NCBI GenBank assembly: GCA_966250385.1
Contig: CBINHC010000020.1
Location: 1 to 33,616, forward strand
Direction of reading: 5' to 3'
DNA from: DASWTL01 sp966250385
GTDB lineage: Bacteria; Bacteroidota; Bacteroidia; Sphingobacteriales; Sphingobacteriaceae
Length of the DNA: 33,616 nt
The translations under genes were made by a program, and so were the position numbers. This document shows, piece after piece, positions 22,892 through 31,724 of the stretch; position 1 is the stretch's first letter, and the number at the start of each line of letters is the position of its first letter. The notes beneath the pieces are model-generated. The model ran no database searches, was not told the origin of the DNA, and worked only from the letters and a program-made list of their open reading frames with translations.

Positions 22892-23956
22892 ATGAGATTT
22901 AGAAGAGTGGCCCTCTGGGCAGGGCTTGCATCAATGGGTGCAGGATGGGCAGGCTGTACGGGAACTACAACACCACAGACCGAAACAAAATCAGAAAAGA
23001 AATCAGAAGCAAAAGTACTGGCAGCAAGCACGGTCAATAAGCCGGCAGAGGAAGTGAATGCATTTCCACCGGTTGACAAAGCTGTCTATGACCAGAAAAT
23101 GCTGGAACTCGCCAATGGTGACACCACCGGCAAATGGCCGGTCAAAAACACACCATATCCGCTCCCGGGCGCTATCCTTCCCAATAAGCGGGTTATCGCT
23201 TATTACGGAAACCTGTATTCCAAGCGGATGGGCGTCCTGGGAGAGTACGCTCCGAAGGAGATGCTCGCCATGCTGGATGCGGAAGTAAAACGCTGGGAGA
23301 AAGCCGATCCCAAGACGCCGGTTCAGCCGGCGCTGCATTATATCGCCGTGGTCGCTCAGGGTGACCCGGGAAAGGATGGCAAATACAGGTTCCGGATGCC
23401 GTCCAAACAAATCGATTCAGTACTCACCATTGCGAAGATGCGTCCTGAAATGATCGTATTCCTCGACATCCAGGTATCGCTTAGTGACATTCGCGCCGAA
23501 TTGCCCTTGCTGGAAAAATACCTGAAGCTGCCAAACGTTCATCTGGGTATCGATCCCGAATTTTCAATGAAGACCGGTGCCAGACCCGGCTCCAGGATCG
23601 GAACGTATGATGCGGCGGATATCAATTACTGCTCGGATTACCTGGCAAAGCTCGTCAGGGAGAACAATCTGCCCCCAAAAATCCTGGTTGTCCATCGCTT
23701 CACCAAGAAGATGGTCACGAATTCCCCGGCCATCAAACTAAAGCCGGAAGTCCAGGTGGTCATGCACATGGACGGATGGGGCGAACCGGAACTGAAAAAA
23801 GGAACGTACCGCCATTTCATCTACTCGGAGCCGGTTCAGTTTACGGGTTTCAAACTGTTCTACAAGAACGACCTGAAAAAAGCGCCTAACCGGATGATGA
23901 CTCCGGAGGAGCTGATGAAACTGAAACCACTTCCGGTCTATATTCAGTACCAGTAA
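22892..23956 (+). CDS. Putative exported lipoprotein, unrecognised TIM-barrel-like family (354 aa)
   Basis: The N-terminus has a basic, then hydrophobic stretch ending WAGC with C22, a plausible but imperfect lipobox (Trp at -3). A Thr/Lys/Ser/Glu-rich linker follows (about 23-50). The rest is a conserved globular domain with alternating strand motifs: RVIAYYGNLYSKRMGVLGEY, PALHYIAVVAQGDPG, MIVFLDIQVSLSDI, NVHLGIDPEFSM, ILVVHRFTKKM and VQVVMHMDGWG. The spacing suggests a TIM-barrel or glycoside-hydrolase-like fold, and acidic residues in IDPEFSM could be catalytic. I do not know a characterised member. It ends at a strong hairpin terminator and is monocistronic. It may be anchored to the cell envelope. 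Confidence 0.6.
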   Translation: MRFRRVALWAGLASMGAGWAGCTGTTTPQTETKSEKKSEAKVLAASTVNKPAEEVNAFPPVDKAVYDQKMLELANGDTTGKWPVKNTPYPLPGAILPNKRVIAYYGNLYSKRMGVLGEYAPKEMLAMLDAEVKRWEKADPKTPVQPALHYIAVVAQGDPGKDGKYRFRMPSKQIDSVLTIAKMRPEMIVFLDIQVSLSDIRAELPLLEKYLKLPNVHLGIDPEFSMKTGARPGSRIGTYDAADINYCSDYLAKLVRENNLPPKILVVHRFTKKMVTNSPAIKLKPEVQVVMHMDGWGEPELKKGTYRHFIYSEPVQFTGFKLFYKNDLKKAPNRMMTPEELMKLKPLPVYIQYQ

Positions 23957-23972
23957 AACGAAACAACCGATA

Positions 23973-24010
23973 AACAAGACAGGCCGTCCTATTGGACGGC
24001 CTGTCTTGTT
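23973..24010. terminator. Bidirectional terminator with 17-bp perfect stem
   Basis: Arms 23973-23989 and 23994-24010 pair perfectly over 17 bp with loop TATT. The stem lies between the convergent lipoprotein-like and DUF6702 genes. A-rich DNA precedes it, and the right arm ends TTGTT. Confidence 0.8.
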
Positions 24011-24029
24011 ATGTATCATTTTCTGTTGC

Positions 24030-24506
24030 CTAGAAGCTGAAACTGACCTTCTTTTCCGGGTTATCCAGCTTGGTACTTTTCCGATTCCCGTTTACGGTAA
24101 CATGCAGCATATTGACCTGGGAGTCGTGCTCGTCAAAAAGAATATCATCGGTAATCTCTATTTTTGAGATCCGGCTGACCTTGGGAACTTCAAGGTAACA
24201 CCACGCACCGTCTTCCTGGATCTCATAGCCGAGGTAGTTCATCGTAACCGGCTTCCCGTTGACGACCAGCTTGAGATGCTTCGACAAGTAGTCCTGAATC
24301 AGCTGATCGACCTTTTTGCGGTCCGCCGGCTTCAGGATATCGATCCGCGTCTGGTACTTCTTTTCAAGGGCGGTCTCAAAATCATCAAAGAACACCTTGC
24401 TGCTAATTTCGATGGATTTCGACTTTTCATTGTGCCGGATTTCGGTAACAGAGACAAAAAAAGGATGAAAGAAGGCGAGAAAAAAGGCAGGAATCAATTG
24501 TAACAT
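24030..24506 (-). CDS. DUF6702 family protein (158 aa)
   Basis: Short protein of the DUF6702 family. An N-terminal hydrophobic stretch (MLQLIPAFFLAFFHPFFV, about 1-18) looks like a signal peptide. After it comes the family hallmark HPFFVSVTEIRHNEKSKSIE, then ISSKVFFDDFETALEKKY and the C-terminal strand LHVTVNGNRKST. It is probably periplasmic, and the biochemical function is unknown. It is divergent from the HupE/UreJ gene with 78 bp between, which must hold both promoters. The next plus-strand gene after HupE is an M1 peptidase, and the three together form a recurrent Bacteroidota neighbourhood. ATG 24506 is the natural start. The gene ends 19 bp before the 17-bp terminator stem. Confidence 0.8.
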   Translation of the reverse strand: MLQLIPAFFLAFFHPFFVSVTEIRHNEKSKSIEISSKVFFDDFETALEKKYQTRIDILKPADRKKVDQLIQDYLSKHLKLVVNGKPVTMNYLGYEIQEDGAWCYLEVPKVSRISKIEITDDILFDEHDSQVNMLHVTVNGNRKSTKLDNPEKKVSFSF

Positions 24507-24584
24507 TCTGGCAAATAACGCAATTAGACACGTAATTAGAAGGAAAAACGTTATTATTAGCGAAAAATTACAAAATACGCTTCC

Positions 24585-25169
24585 TTGGACAATTTTGCCT
24601 TATTCTTTGAACTGGGATGGCAGCATATCCTGGACCTGCAGGGGTATGACCATATCCTTTTCGTGGCGGTACTCTGTGGGATCTACCTGATCCGCGACTG
24701 GCGGAAAGTACTGATCCTGGTTACCGCGTTTACAGTCGGACATTCCGTTACCCTGGCCCTCAGCGTTTATGACCAGGTCCGGTTTGACACTAAAGTGATT
24801 GAGTTCCTGATCCCGGTAACCATCGTGGTCACGGCAGTGACCAACATCTTCAACAAGAAGAACGCTACGAACAAGATCACGTTCAATTATATCATGGCGT
24901 TGCTCTTTGGGCTGATCCATGGCCTGGGATTTTCCAATTATCTGAAAAGCCTGCTGGGGAGGGAGACCTCGATCATTCAGGAACTCCTGGCATTCAACAT
25001 CGGACTGGAAATCGGTCAGATCGTTATCGTGGCCGTCATCCTTTGCATATCGTTTCTGACCGTACAGGTTTTTCACGTGAAACGCCGGGAATGGAACCTT
25101 TTCCTTTCGTCTGCCATTTTCGGGATCGCATTCCTGATGGCGCTTGAACGCTTAACAACCTTATCGTAA
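24585..25169 (+). CDS. HupE/UreJ family membrane protein (194 aa)
   Basis: Integral membrane protein of the HupE/UreJ family, associated with nickel or other metal uptake near hydrogenase and urease genes, though no such enzymes are present here. About six TM helices are visible. Family signatures include FALFFELGWQHILDLQGYDH, then LFVAVLCGIYLIRDWRKV, TAFTVGHSVTLALSV and LLFGLIHGLGFSNYL, with conserved His residues in the membrane. The start is TTG 24585: the frame has a TAG just 27 bases upstream and no ATG between, and the resulting N-terminus MDNFALFFELG fits the family. It is co-oriented with the M1 peptidase gene 22 bp downstream. Substrate is unassigned. Confidence 0.88.
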   Translation: MDNFALFFELGWQHILDLQGYDHILFVAVLCGIYLIRDWRKVLILVTAFTVGHSVTLALSVYDQVRFDTKVIEFLIPVTIVVTAVTNIFNKKNATNKITFNYIMALLFGLIHGLGFSNYLKSLLGRETSIIQELLAFNIGLEIGQIVIVAVILCISFLTVQVFHVKRREWNLFLSSAIFGIAFLMALERLTTLS

Positions 25170-25191
25170 ACAACCAACAACTAATATTTAA

Positions 25192-27528
25192 ATGAAAGCA
25201 CGTTTTATTACTCTTTTCTCATGTGTGTCGCTTTCCCTATCAGCTTTTGCCCAGCATTCGCCCAATAATCCCGGGTCGAATCACGGAAACCGCTTTGAGC
25301 AGTTAGGAACGATCCTGCAGGATCCGAATACCTTCCGGTCAGCATCCGGTGCGCCCGGATCCGAATACTGGCAGCAGCGCGCTGACTACAACATTAATGT
25401 GGAACTGGACGACGTGAAACAGCGGATCAACGGTTCAGAAACTGTCACTTACTTCAATAACTCCCCGGACCCGCTTACCTATATCTGGCTTCAGCTGGAC
25501 GAGAATCAGCATGACCGGAACAACCCCATGCAAAAGACCGGCACAAGCAGCATCAAGGAAAAGATGAGTGCACAGGACCTTCAGAAGATCATCGGTTCTG
25601 AGGAAGATCTTGGGGTGAAGATCCTGAAAGTAACGGATGGCGGAAATTCTGCACTTAAGTATACAATCAACCAGACCATGATGCGGATCGAACTTCCGCG
25701 GACATTAAAACCGGGCGAGCGGTTCACTTTCAAGGTCGACTGGTATTATAACATTTCAAACCGGATGACCGTTGGCGGCCGGGGCGGTTACGAGTATTTC
25801 CCGGAGGACAAGAATTACCTTTATACGATCACCCAATGGTATCCGAGGCTGGCGGTGTACTCTGATTTCCAGGGCTGGCAGAACAAGCAGTTCATCGGAT
25901 CCGGCGAGTTTGCCCTTCCGTTCGGGAATTTCAAGGTTAACATCACGGTTCCTGCAGATCATGTGATCGGCGCGACGGGAGAGTGCCAGAACTATTCGCA
26001 GGTGCTGACCGCGGGTCAGATGTCACGCTGGCGGAAGGCCCAGACAGCCAGGGAACCGGTTGAGATCGTTACGCTGGATGAGGCGAAAAAATCCATAACC
26101 GGTCGTGCGACCGCCAAAAAGACCTGGACCTATGTCGCTGAGAATGTTCGCGATTTCGCTTTCGTCTCCTCCAGAAGACTGGTTTGGGACGCGATGGCGA
26201 CGTACATCGACGGCAAGAAAACCATGGCGATGTCCTACTATGGCCCTGAAGCTTACCCGCTGTATAACCGGTACTCCACCAAGGTGGTTGCTCACACATT
26301 AAAGGTATACTCCAAACATACCATCCCCTACCCATATCCGGTAGCGATCTCCGTAGAAGCGGCCAACGGAATGGAATACCCGATGATCTGTTTCAACTAT
26401 GGCCGTGCAGAAAAGGACGGTACGTATAGTGAAGCCATCAAATACGGAATGATCGGGGTGATCATCCACGAGGTGGGACACAACTTCTTTCCAATGATCG
26501 TCAATTCCGACGAACGTCAATGGACATGGATGGACGAAGGGCTGAACACCTTCTGCCAATACCTCGCCGAACAGGAATGGGACAACAACTACCCTTCCCA
26601 GCGCGGACCCGCACATAAGATCGTCGATTATATGAAGCTGCCCAAAGACCAGCTGGAGCCGATCATGACCAACTCCGAGAATATCATCAACTTCGGTCCG
26701 AATGCCTATGCCAAACCCGCTACTGCGCTGAACATACTCCGCGAAACCGTTATGGGCCGTGAGCTGTTCGATTATGCATTCAAGGAATACGCACGTCGCT
26801 GGGCTTTCAAACATCCGACTCCTGCCGATTTCTTCAGAACAATGGAAGATGCCTCGGCAGTTGACCTCGACTGGTTCTGGAGAGGCTGGTTCTACACCAC
26901 TGAACCGGTTGACATTTCCCTGGATGATGTCCGGGCGTTCCGCATGAACACCATGAACCCGGACATTGAGACCAAGGAAAACAAAAGGATAGCCGACAAC
27001 GATCAGTATATCATCTCCAGGGAACGGAACCGTGCGGCAGGAACGAAGTTTGCCGTCGAGCAGGATTCCAGTCTGGTTGATTTCTATGGCAAGTGGGACC
27101 GTTTCGCCGTAACAGCAGATTCGAAGAAGGAATTCGAGGCGTACTATAACTCCCTGAGCCCGGAAGAACAAAAACTGTATAACAGCAACAAGAACTTCTA
27201 TGAGCTGGAGTTCTCCAACGTCGGCGGACTGGTCATGCCGATCATCCTGGAATGGACGTTCAGCGACGGCACCAAAGAGGTAGAGCGCATCCCGGCATAT
27301 ATCTGGAGGAAGAATGAAAACAACATCACCAAAGTCTTTGCGAAGGATAAAGCAGTGACCTCGGTAAGACTGGATCCGTTCCGTGAAACGGCCGACATCA
27401 ACGAGGCCAACAACAGCTGGCCGCGCCAGGCCGTTCCTTCACGGTTCGAGCTGTTCAAACAGCAAAGCACTGTCCGGGGCGCATCAACCGGAACTAATCC
27501 GATGCAGGAAGCCAGACGCGCGCAGTAA
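25192..27528 (+). CDS. Exported M1-family zinc aminopeptidase (778 aa)
   Basis: Gluzincin metallopeptidase of family M1. A Sec signal peptide (MKARFITLFSCVSLSLSAFA, likely cleaved after residue 20) is followed by Q21. The zinc site is H426-E427-VG-H430 with the third ligand E449 in WMDEGLN, 18 residues later. The substrate-recognition GxMEN motif is replaced by NGMEYP (EAANGMEYPMI), as is common in Bacteroidota M1 relatives. The N-terminal beta domain is normal. The length is greater than the minimal catalytic unit because of a ~180-residue C-terminal region. It is periplasmic or surface exposed. It shares an operon with HupE/UreJ and ends before a hairpin terminator. Confidence 0.92.
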   Translation: MKARFITLFSCVSLSLSAFAQHSPNNPGSNHGNRFEQLGTILQDPNTFRSASGAPGSEYWQQRADYNINVELDDVKQRINGSETVTYFNNSPDPLTYIWLQLDENQHDRNNPMQKTGTSSIKEKMSAQDLQKIIGSEEDLGVKILKVTDGGNSALKYTINQTMMRIELPRTLKPGERFTFKVDWYYNISNRMTVGGRGGYEYFPEDKNYLYTITQWYPRLAVYSDFQGWQNKQFIGSGEFALPFGNFKVNITVPADHVIGATGECQNYSQVLTAGQMSRWRKAQTAREPVEIVTLDEAKKSITGRATAKKTWTYVAENVRDFAFVSSRRLVWDAMATYIDGKKTMAMSYYGPEAYPLYNRYSTKVVAHTLKVYSKHTIPYPYPVAISVEAANGMEYPMICFNYGRAEKDGTYSEAIKYGMIGVIIHEVGHNFFPMIVNSDERQWTWMDEGLNTFCQYLAEQEWDNNYPSQRGPAHKIVDYMKLPKDQLEPIMTNSENIINFGPNAYAKPATALNILRETVMGRELFDYAFKEYARRWAFKHPTPADFFRTMEDASAVDLDWFWRGWFYTTEPVDISLDDVRAFRMNTMNPDIETKENKRIADNDQYIISRERNRAAGTKFAVEQDSSLVDFYGKWDRFAVTADSKKEFEAYYNSLSPEEQKLYNSNKNFYELEFSNVGGLVMPIILEWTFSDGTKEVERIPAYIWRKNENNITKVFAKDKAVTSVRLDPFRETADINEANNSWPRQAVPSRFELFKQQSTVRGASTGTNPMQEARRAQ

Positions 27529-27545
27529 TTCCGGCAACGAGTAAA

Positions 27546-27575
27546 AAGACCTGTAAGCATTGCCTTACGGGTCTT
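27546..27575 (+). terminator. Hairpin terminator after the M1 peptidase gene
   Basis: AAGACCTGTAAG (27546-27557) pairs with CTTACGGGTCTT (27564-27575), 12 bp including one G.U, with loop CATTGC. It starts 17 bp after the stop and is followed by CTTATTTC. Confidence 0.7.
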
Positions 27576-27616
27576 CTTATTTCGGGGAATTTGCGCCAGG
27601 CTGGTTCAAAAAATAA

Positions 27617-27624
27617 AACTTTTG
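27617..27624 (+). promoter_or_regulatory. Near-consensus -7 box upstream of msrA
   Basis: AACTTTTG matches TAnnTTTG at seven of eight positions. A TTG at 27591-27593 sits 23 bp upstream, slightly beyond the usual spacing. It lies between the M1 terminator and msrA, where a promoter is expected. Confidence 0.28.
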
Positions 27625-27698
27625 CGAACTTTTACCGCTTATTACTTAACCACGGCAGGCTTTCGCATCCTGCCGTCATTCATCTCAAAAATCAGCAC

Positions 27699-28241
27699 AT
27701 GGCATTAAAAAGCATAACGTTCGGGGGCGGCTGCTTCTGGTGTACCGAAGCCGTTTTCCAGAATCTGAAAGGCGTTCGGAAAGTCGTATCAGGCTATATG
27801 GGCGGTCACACCGAGAATCCGACCTATATGGAGATCTGCAACGGCGATACCGGTCACGCTGAAGTGATCCAGGTCGAGTATGACGATGAGGAAGTCACAC
27901 TCAACGACCTCCTTCTTGTATTTTTTAAGACGCACAACCCCACCACGCTGAACCGGCAGGGAAATGACGTCGGAACCCAGTACCGGTCGGTGATCTTTTA
28001 CCACGACAAGGAACAAAAGGAGCTAGCCAACCAGATGATCGACCGTTTAACCACGGAACTCGTCTATGACAGGCCAATCGTGACAGAGGTACTGCCCGTG
28101 TCCGACTTTTATAAGGCTGAGGACTATCATCAGAACTATTTCAACGACAACCCCAATAAGCCCTATTGCGCGTTCGTGATCCAGCCCAAGCTTCAAAAGT
28201 TTATTACCGAGTTCGGTGACAAGCTGGACATCCGAAAGTAA
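27699..28241 (+). CDS. msrA: Peptide-methionine (S)-S-oxide reductase
   Basis: MsrA reduces methionine-S-sulfoxide in proteins and free methionine, an oxidative-damage repair role in the cytoplasm. The active-site motif GCFWC is complete, with catalytic C12 and C15. Family motifs follow: VVSGYMGGHTENPTYMEIC, GDTGHAEVIQVEYD and QGNDVGTQYRSVIF. A possible recycling cysteine sits in KPYCAFVIQPKL. No MsrB domain is fused. The open frame extends upstream to TTG 27591, but those 36 residues are not MsrA-like, and ATG 27699 gives the normal ~180-aa enzyme. It is monocistronic and ends at a bidirectional terminator. Confidence 0.96.
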   Translation: MALKSITFGGGCFWCTEAVFQNLKGVRKVVSGYMGGHTENPTYMEICNGDTGHAEVIQVEYDDEEVTLNDLLLVFFKTHNPTTLNRQGNDVGTQYRSVIFYHDKEQKELANQMIDRLTTELVYDRPIVTEVLPVSDFYKAEDYHQNYFNDNPNKPYCAFVIQPKLQKFITEFGDKLDIRK

Positions 28242-28279
28242 ATGGTTCGGGACCATAACCGACAGCAGACCGGAAAAGA

Positions 28280-28313
28280 AAAAAGCGGGCTTACGTGAGT
28301 AAGTCCGCTTTTT
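28280..28313. terminator. Bidirectional intrinsic terminator
   Basis: Arms AAAAAGCGGGCTTAC (28280-28294) and GTAAGTCCGCTTTTT (28299-28313) pair over 15 bp with one G.T, loop GTGA. The A-run and T-run serve both msrA and the convergent parC. Confidence 0.9.
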
Positions 28314-28340
28314 GTGTAAATATCAAAATGGTTTCAGTTC

Positions 28341-31076
28341 TCAAAACAGTCCGATCTGCCCCTTATCATCTATATCCACGTCTTCCGGATTGGTGATCTC
28401 AAAATCGATCGGCTTCCGCTTCGGATCGGCCTGATGGGATGACTGCTCCGCAGAGGCGGGCTCCGGCTCAGGAGTAATATCCTTACTCGCTTCCTGATCC
28501 TGCTTCTCTACCCGGACAACCTCCTCCAGCGAAACTTCGGGAACCGGATCAGGCACATCCTCCGGATCGTCATGTTCAGCGATCAGTTCGATCGTTTTCA
28601 CATCGTTGGGACTCAGCCGGTTTCCCTGTGCCTTCATCCCTTTGACATCGATAAGATCAGCAAGATTCAGTTCGACGGTTTCAGGAGTTTGCGATTTGCC
28701 TTTCAGTGTGTCTACCTTCACGACCGGCTGTGCAGCTCCAGAGATCAGGATCAGTTTAGAGCCATTTTCTTCACTGATGATACTGGTCCTCCTGCCGATG
28801 GCGGCATTCTCAAATACGAAACGCTTCACATAGTAGTTCTTCGCCTTTCCTTCGAAATGGATTACCGAGTATACCTTTTCCGCATCGAACTTCTCCATCA
28901 GGATCAGGTCGTCATCAAAATGATTGGTCAGGTCGAAGCTCGTCAGTTCATAGACCCCATTCCTGTTTACGGTCAGGATCTTATCTTCGCCGTCAAATTC
29001 ACCAAGGTAGGTTCCCCGTCCGTCAACATTCAGCCGTTTCAGGATATCGTCAAACCAGATCTTCCGGCCGGAGAGCGTTGATACGCCTTTTGCCTTCAGG
29101 GTGATCTTCTTGATCGGGTACTTGGTGACAATGTTTCCCTGCGAACCGCGGCCCTTGATGGCGATCTCCGCAAAATCCACATCCATCTGGAGTTTCCGGA
29201 GTTTGGAGTGCGGCTTCAGCTGGATATTGATAATCTCGGCTTCGCCATTCGGGTTTGCTGTGAAATACAGCAGTTTGGAACCCTTGGATCCCTTCGTAAG
29301 GTCATATTCTTTATCGCGGGTAACCCCCAGGACCGAAAAGCGTTTCACGTAGGCGGTTCCACTCTGACCGTCTTTATAGATCAGGTTATAAACCGTGCGC
29401 TCATCGTTCTTCTTGAATACCTGCGCATGGATGATGCCCTTACCGACAAAATTTTTCTCCGCAACTTTCGTTACCGTGAACTTGCCGTCTTCCCGGAACA
29501 CGATGATCTCATCGATATCGGAACAGTCACACACAAACTCGTCCTTCTTCAGGGTAGTTCCGATGAAACCGTCCTCCCTGTTCATGTACAGCTTCACATT
29601 TGCAAGGGCAACCTTAGCGGCCTCCACCTTATCGAAGATCCGGATCTCCGTTTTCCGACCACGGTCCTTCCCGTATTTGCTCTTCAGTTTTTCGAACCAG
29701 GCGATCGCGTAGTCTGTAAGGTGCTTCAGATTGTGTTTCACCTCCTTGATCTCATTTTCGAGGGCTTTCATCTGCTCGTCCGACTTCTTCACGTCAAACC
29801 GGGTGATGCTGCTCATCGGTTTATCGATCAGCTTTTTGTAGTCCTCCGGAAGAATGGTTCGGTAGAATTGCGGCAAAAACGGCTCGAACAAACGATCCAG
29901 GACTTCGATAACCACTTCAAAGTTTCCGGATCCTTCATAATCGGGATGTTTGTACATCCCTTCCTGGATAAATATTTTCAATAACGAGCTGAAGAATATC
30001 TTCTCCTTCAACTCATCCAACCGGATCTCCAGCTCTTGTTTCAGAAGATTCTTGGTATGCTCGGTACTCTCCGTAAGGATGTCATTCACACTCATGAAGT
30101 GCGGTTTCTCGCCCTTGATCACGCAGGTGTTCGGAGAGATGGAGACTTCGCAGTCGGTAAAGGCATAGAGAGCGTCAATGGTGACGTCCGGAGAGATACC
30201 AGGGGCGAGATGGACGATGATCTCAACATCCTGGGCCGTATTATCCTCGATCTTCTTGATCTTGATCTTGCCTTTGTCGTTGGCGTTGATGATACTGTCG
30301 ATCAACCCGCCTGTTGTCGTTGAGAAAGGGATCTCAGTGATGGCCAGCGTCTTTTTATCACGCTCCACGATCCGGGCCCGAACCCGGATCTTTCCGCCGC
30401 GCTGACCTTCGTTATAGTTGGAAAAATCCGCCATCCCGGCTGTCGGAAAATCGGGAAGCAGATCCGGCCGGTTGCCCTTAAGGACCTCAATGGATGCTTC
30501 AATCAATTCATTAAAGTTATGGGGCATGATCTTGGTCGCCAGACCCACTGCGATCCCTTCGGCTCCCTGGGCGAGGAGCAGCGGGAATTTGACCGGCAAG
30601 GTAACGGGCTCGCGGTTACGGCCGTCGTAGCTCAGCGACCATTCCGTAGTATCCGGGTTGAACACGACCTCGTTGGCAAATTTGGACAGGCGGGCCTCGA
30701 TATAACGGGGAGCCGCTGCGGAATCTCCGGTGATCGGGTCTCCCCAGTTACCCTGGGTATCGATCAGCAGGTTTTTCTGACCAATCTGCACCATGGCGTC
30801 GCCGATAGAGGCATCACCGTGAGGATGGTACTTCATGGTATTCCCGATCACGTTAGCCGCCTTGTTAAAACGCCCGTCATCCATTTCCTTCAGGGAGTGC
30901 AGAATCCTCCGCTGAACCGGTTTCAGACCGTCATGAATATGCGGGACAGCACGGTCAAGAATGACATATGATGCGTAATCCAGGAACCAGTTTTCATATA
31001 AACCGTTGATCGGCGTAACATTCTGCATTACCGAATCATTGTTCTCAGAGAAATTTTGTTCTATATCCTCGCTCAT
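28341..31076 (-). CDS. parC: DNA topoisomerase IV subunit A
   Basis: Type IIA topoisomerase breakage-reunion subunit (911 aa), which with ParE decatenates chromosomes. The N-terminal winged-helix domain opens with YASYVILDRAVPHIHDGLKP. The quinolone-resistance region is KYHPHGDASIGDAMVQ (82-97). The catalytic tyrosine is Y125 in AAPRYIEARLS. A long tower and coiled-coil region follows, then a C-terminal beta-propeller with degenerate repeats such as KGRGSQGNIVTKYP. A canonical GyrA box (QRRGGKG) is absent, which favours ParC over GyrA. The last ~110 residues are acidic and Pro-rich (DDPEDVPDPVPEVS). Length matches Bacteroidota ParC. The ATG at 31076 is used; cytidine deaminase and parE lie upstream. 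Confidence 0.92.
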   Translation of the reverse strand: MSEDIEQNFSENNDSVMQNVTPINGLYENWFLDYASYVILDRAVPHIHDGLKPVQRRILHSLKEMDDGRFNKAANVIGNTMKYHPHGDASIGDAMVQIGQKNLLIDTQGNWGDPITGDSAAAPRYIEARLSKFANEVVFNPDTTEWSLSYDGRNREPVTLPVKFPLLLAQGAEGIAVGLATKIMPHNFNELIEASIEVLKGNRPDLLPDFPTAGMADFSNYNEGQRGGKIRVRARIVERDKKTLAITEIPFSTTTGGLIDSIINANDKGKIKIKKIEDNTAQDVEIIVHLAPGISPDVTIDALYAFTDCEVSISPNTCVIKGEKPHFMSVNDILTESTEHTKNLLKQELEIRLDELKEKIFFSSLLKIFIQEGMYKHPDYEGSGNFEVVIEVLDRLFEPFLPQFYRTILPEDYKKLIDKPMSSITRFDVKKSDEQMKALENEIKEVKHNLKHLTDYAIAWFEKLKSKYGKDRGRKTEIRIFDKVEAAKVALANVKLYMNREDGFIGTTLKKDEFVCDCSDIDEIIVFREDGKFTVTKVAEKNFVGKGIIHAQVFKKNDERTVYNLIYKDGQSGTAYVKRFSVLGVTRDKEYDLTKGSKGSKLLYFTANPNGEAEIINIQLKPHSKLRKLQMDVDFAEIAIKGRGSQGNIVTKYPIKKITLKAKGVSTLSGRKIWFDDILKRLNVDGRGTYLGEFDGEDKILTVNRNGVYELTSFDLTNHFDDDLILMEKFDAEKVYSVIHFEGKAKNYYVKRFVFENAAIGRRTSIISEENGSKLILISGAAQPVVKVDTLKGKSQTPETVELNLADLIDVKGMKAQGNRLSPNDVKTIELIAEHDDPEDVPDPVPEVSLEEVVRVEKQDQEASKDITPEPEPASAEQSSHQADPKRKPIDFEITNPEDVDIDDKGQIGLF

Positions 31077-31132
31077 TTCTTAAAATTATACTGCTGACCG
31101 ACCATCAGCACTCAGTATCAGCAACTTCCTGA

Positions 31133-31624
31133 TCACCTTTTCGACAGTCTGGTCTCAAGGAACATAAAAGGTAAAAAATTTCTTACCCCTACGGTCTTCC
31201 AAACCGGGCCGTTGATGCAATGCAACAGGATTGCAAAGGGTTTCCCCTGCTTGTTTTCATATTCGGCCATCACCTGAAGGCAGGCTCCGCAGCACCCTAC
31301 CGGTTCTGCGATGGTAAAGTTATCCGTATGAGCCGTGACCGCCATCGACTCGATTTCATCCTCCGGATAATTCGCCCCGGCGGCAAAAAGGGCGACTCTT
31401 TCTGCACAAAGTCCAGACGGGTACGCCACATTTTCCTGGTTGCTTCCGTAGACAATTCTTCCGCTTTTCAGACGGACCGCAACCCCTACCCTGAACAGGG
31501 AGTAAGGGGAGTGAGAGGTAGACAAAGCCTTTTCCGCTTCATTACAAAGAGCAAGGTCCCTTTCAGAAAGGCCGCCCTTTCCGTGATACTCCTCAAACTG
31601 GATCTTAATTTCTTTTTTCAGCAT
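31133..31624 (-). CDS. cdd: Cytidine deaminase (163 aa)
   Basis: Zinc-dependent cytidine/deoxycytidine deaminase of pyrimidine salvage. The first zinc motif is CAE (C73-A74-E75) in GLCAERVALFAAGA, and the second is C112-GA-C115. The residue before the second motif is C111, where most family members have Pro (PCxxC); a run of GCC is therefore unusual. The substrate region SPYSLFRVGVAVRLKSG and SNQENVAYPSGLCAERV is conserved. The open frame continues upstream to 31687, but ATG 31624 (MLKKEIKIQFEEYHG) begins where homologues begin. It lies between parE (100 bp away) and parC (56 bp), same strand, so the three may share a transcript. Family assignment is firm. Confidence 0.9.
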   Translation of the reverse strand: MLKKEIKIQFEEYHGKGGLSERDLALCNEAEKALSTSHSPYSLFRVGVAVRLKSGRIVYGSNQENVAYPSGLCAERVALFAAGANYPEDEIESMAVTAHTDNFTIAEPVGCCGACLQVMAEYENKQGKPFAILLHCINGPVWKTVGVRNFLPFMFLETRLSKR

Positions 31625-31724
31625 TTCAATTTTCACTTCCTGATGCCACTTCGGCAAAAGGGGGCGACAATATAAGGAAAAAATCAAAAAAGACGACTTC
31701 CGGTCCGTCCTAAGTACCTATCCA

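Noticed and set aside
22735..23079. 114-codon minus-strand open frame upstream of the lipoprotein-like gene
   Set aside because: Most of it is antisense to that gene's N-terminal region and to the intergenic leader. It has no domain and no ribosome-binding site.
23973..24010. Long perfect inverted repeat considered as a mobile-element end or phage site
   Set aside because: A single 17-bp stem with 4-nt loop between two convergent genes, with no second copy seen and no transposase, is best explained as a bidirectional terminator.
27591..27698. 36-residue N-terminal extension of MsrA
   Set aside because: It starts with TTG, overlaps the likely promoter and is unlike MsrA N-termini. ATG 27699 gives the normal enzyme.
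31625..31687. 21-residue N-terminal extension of cytidine deaminase
   Set aside because: The residues (MIFSLYCRPLLPKWH) are not family-like. ATG 31624 matches the usual start, although a GTG a few codons upstream cannot be excluded.
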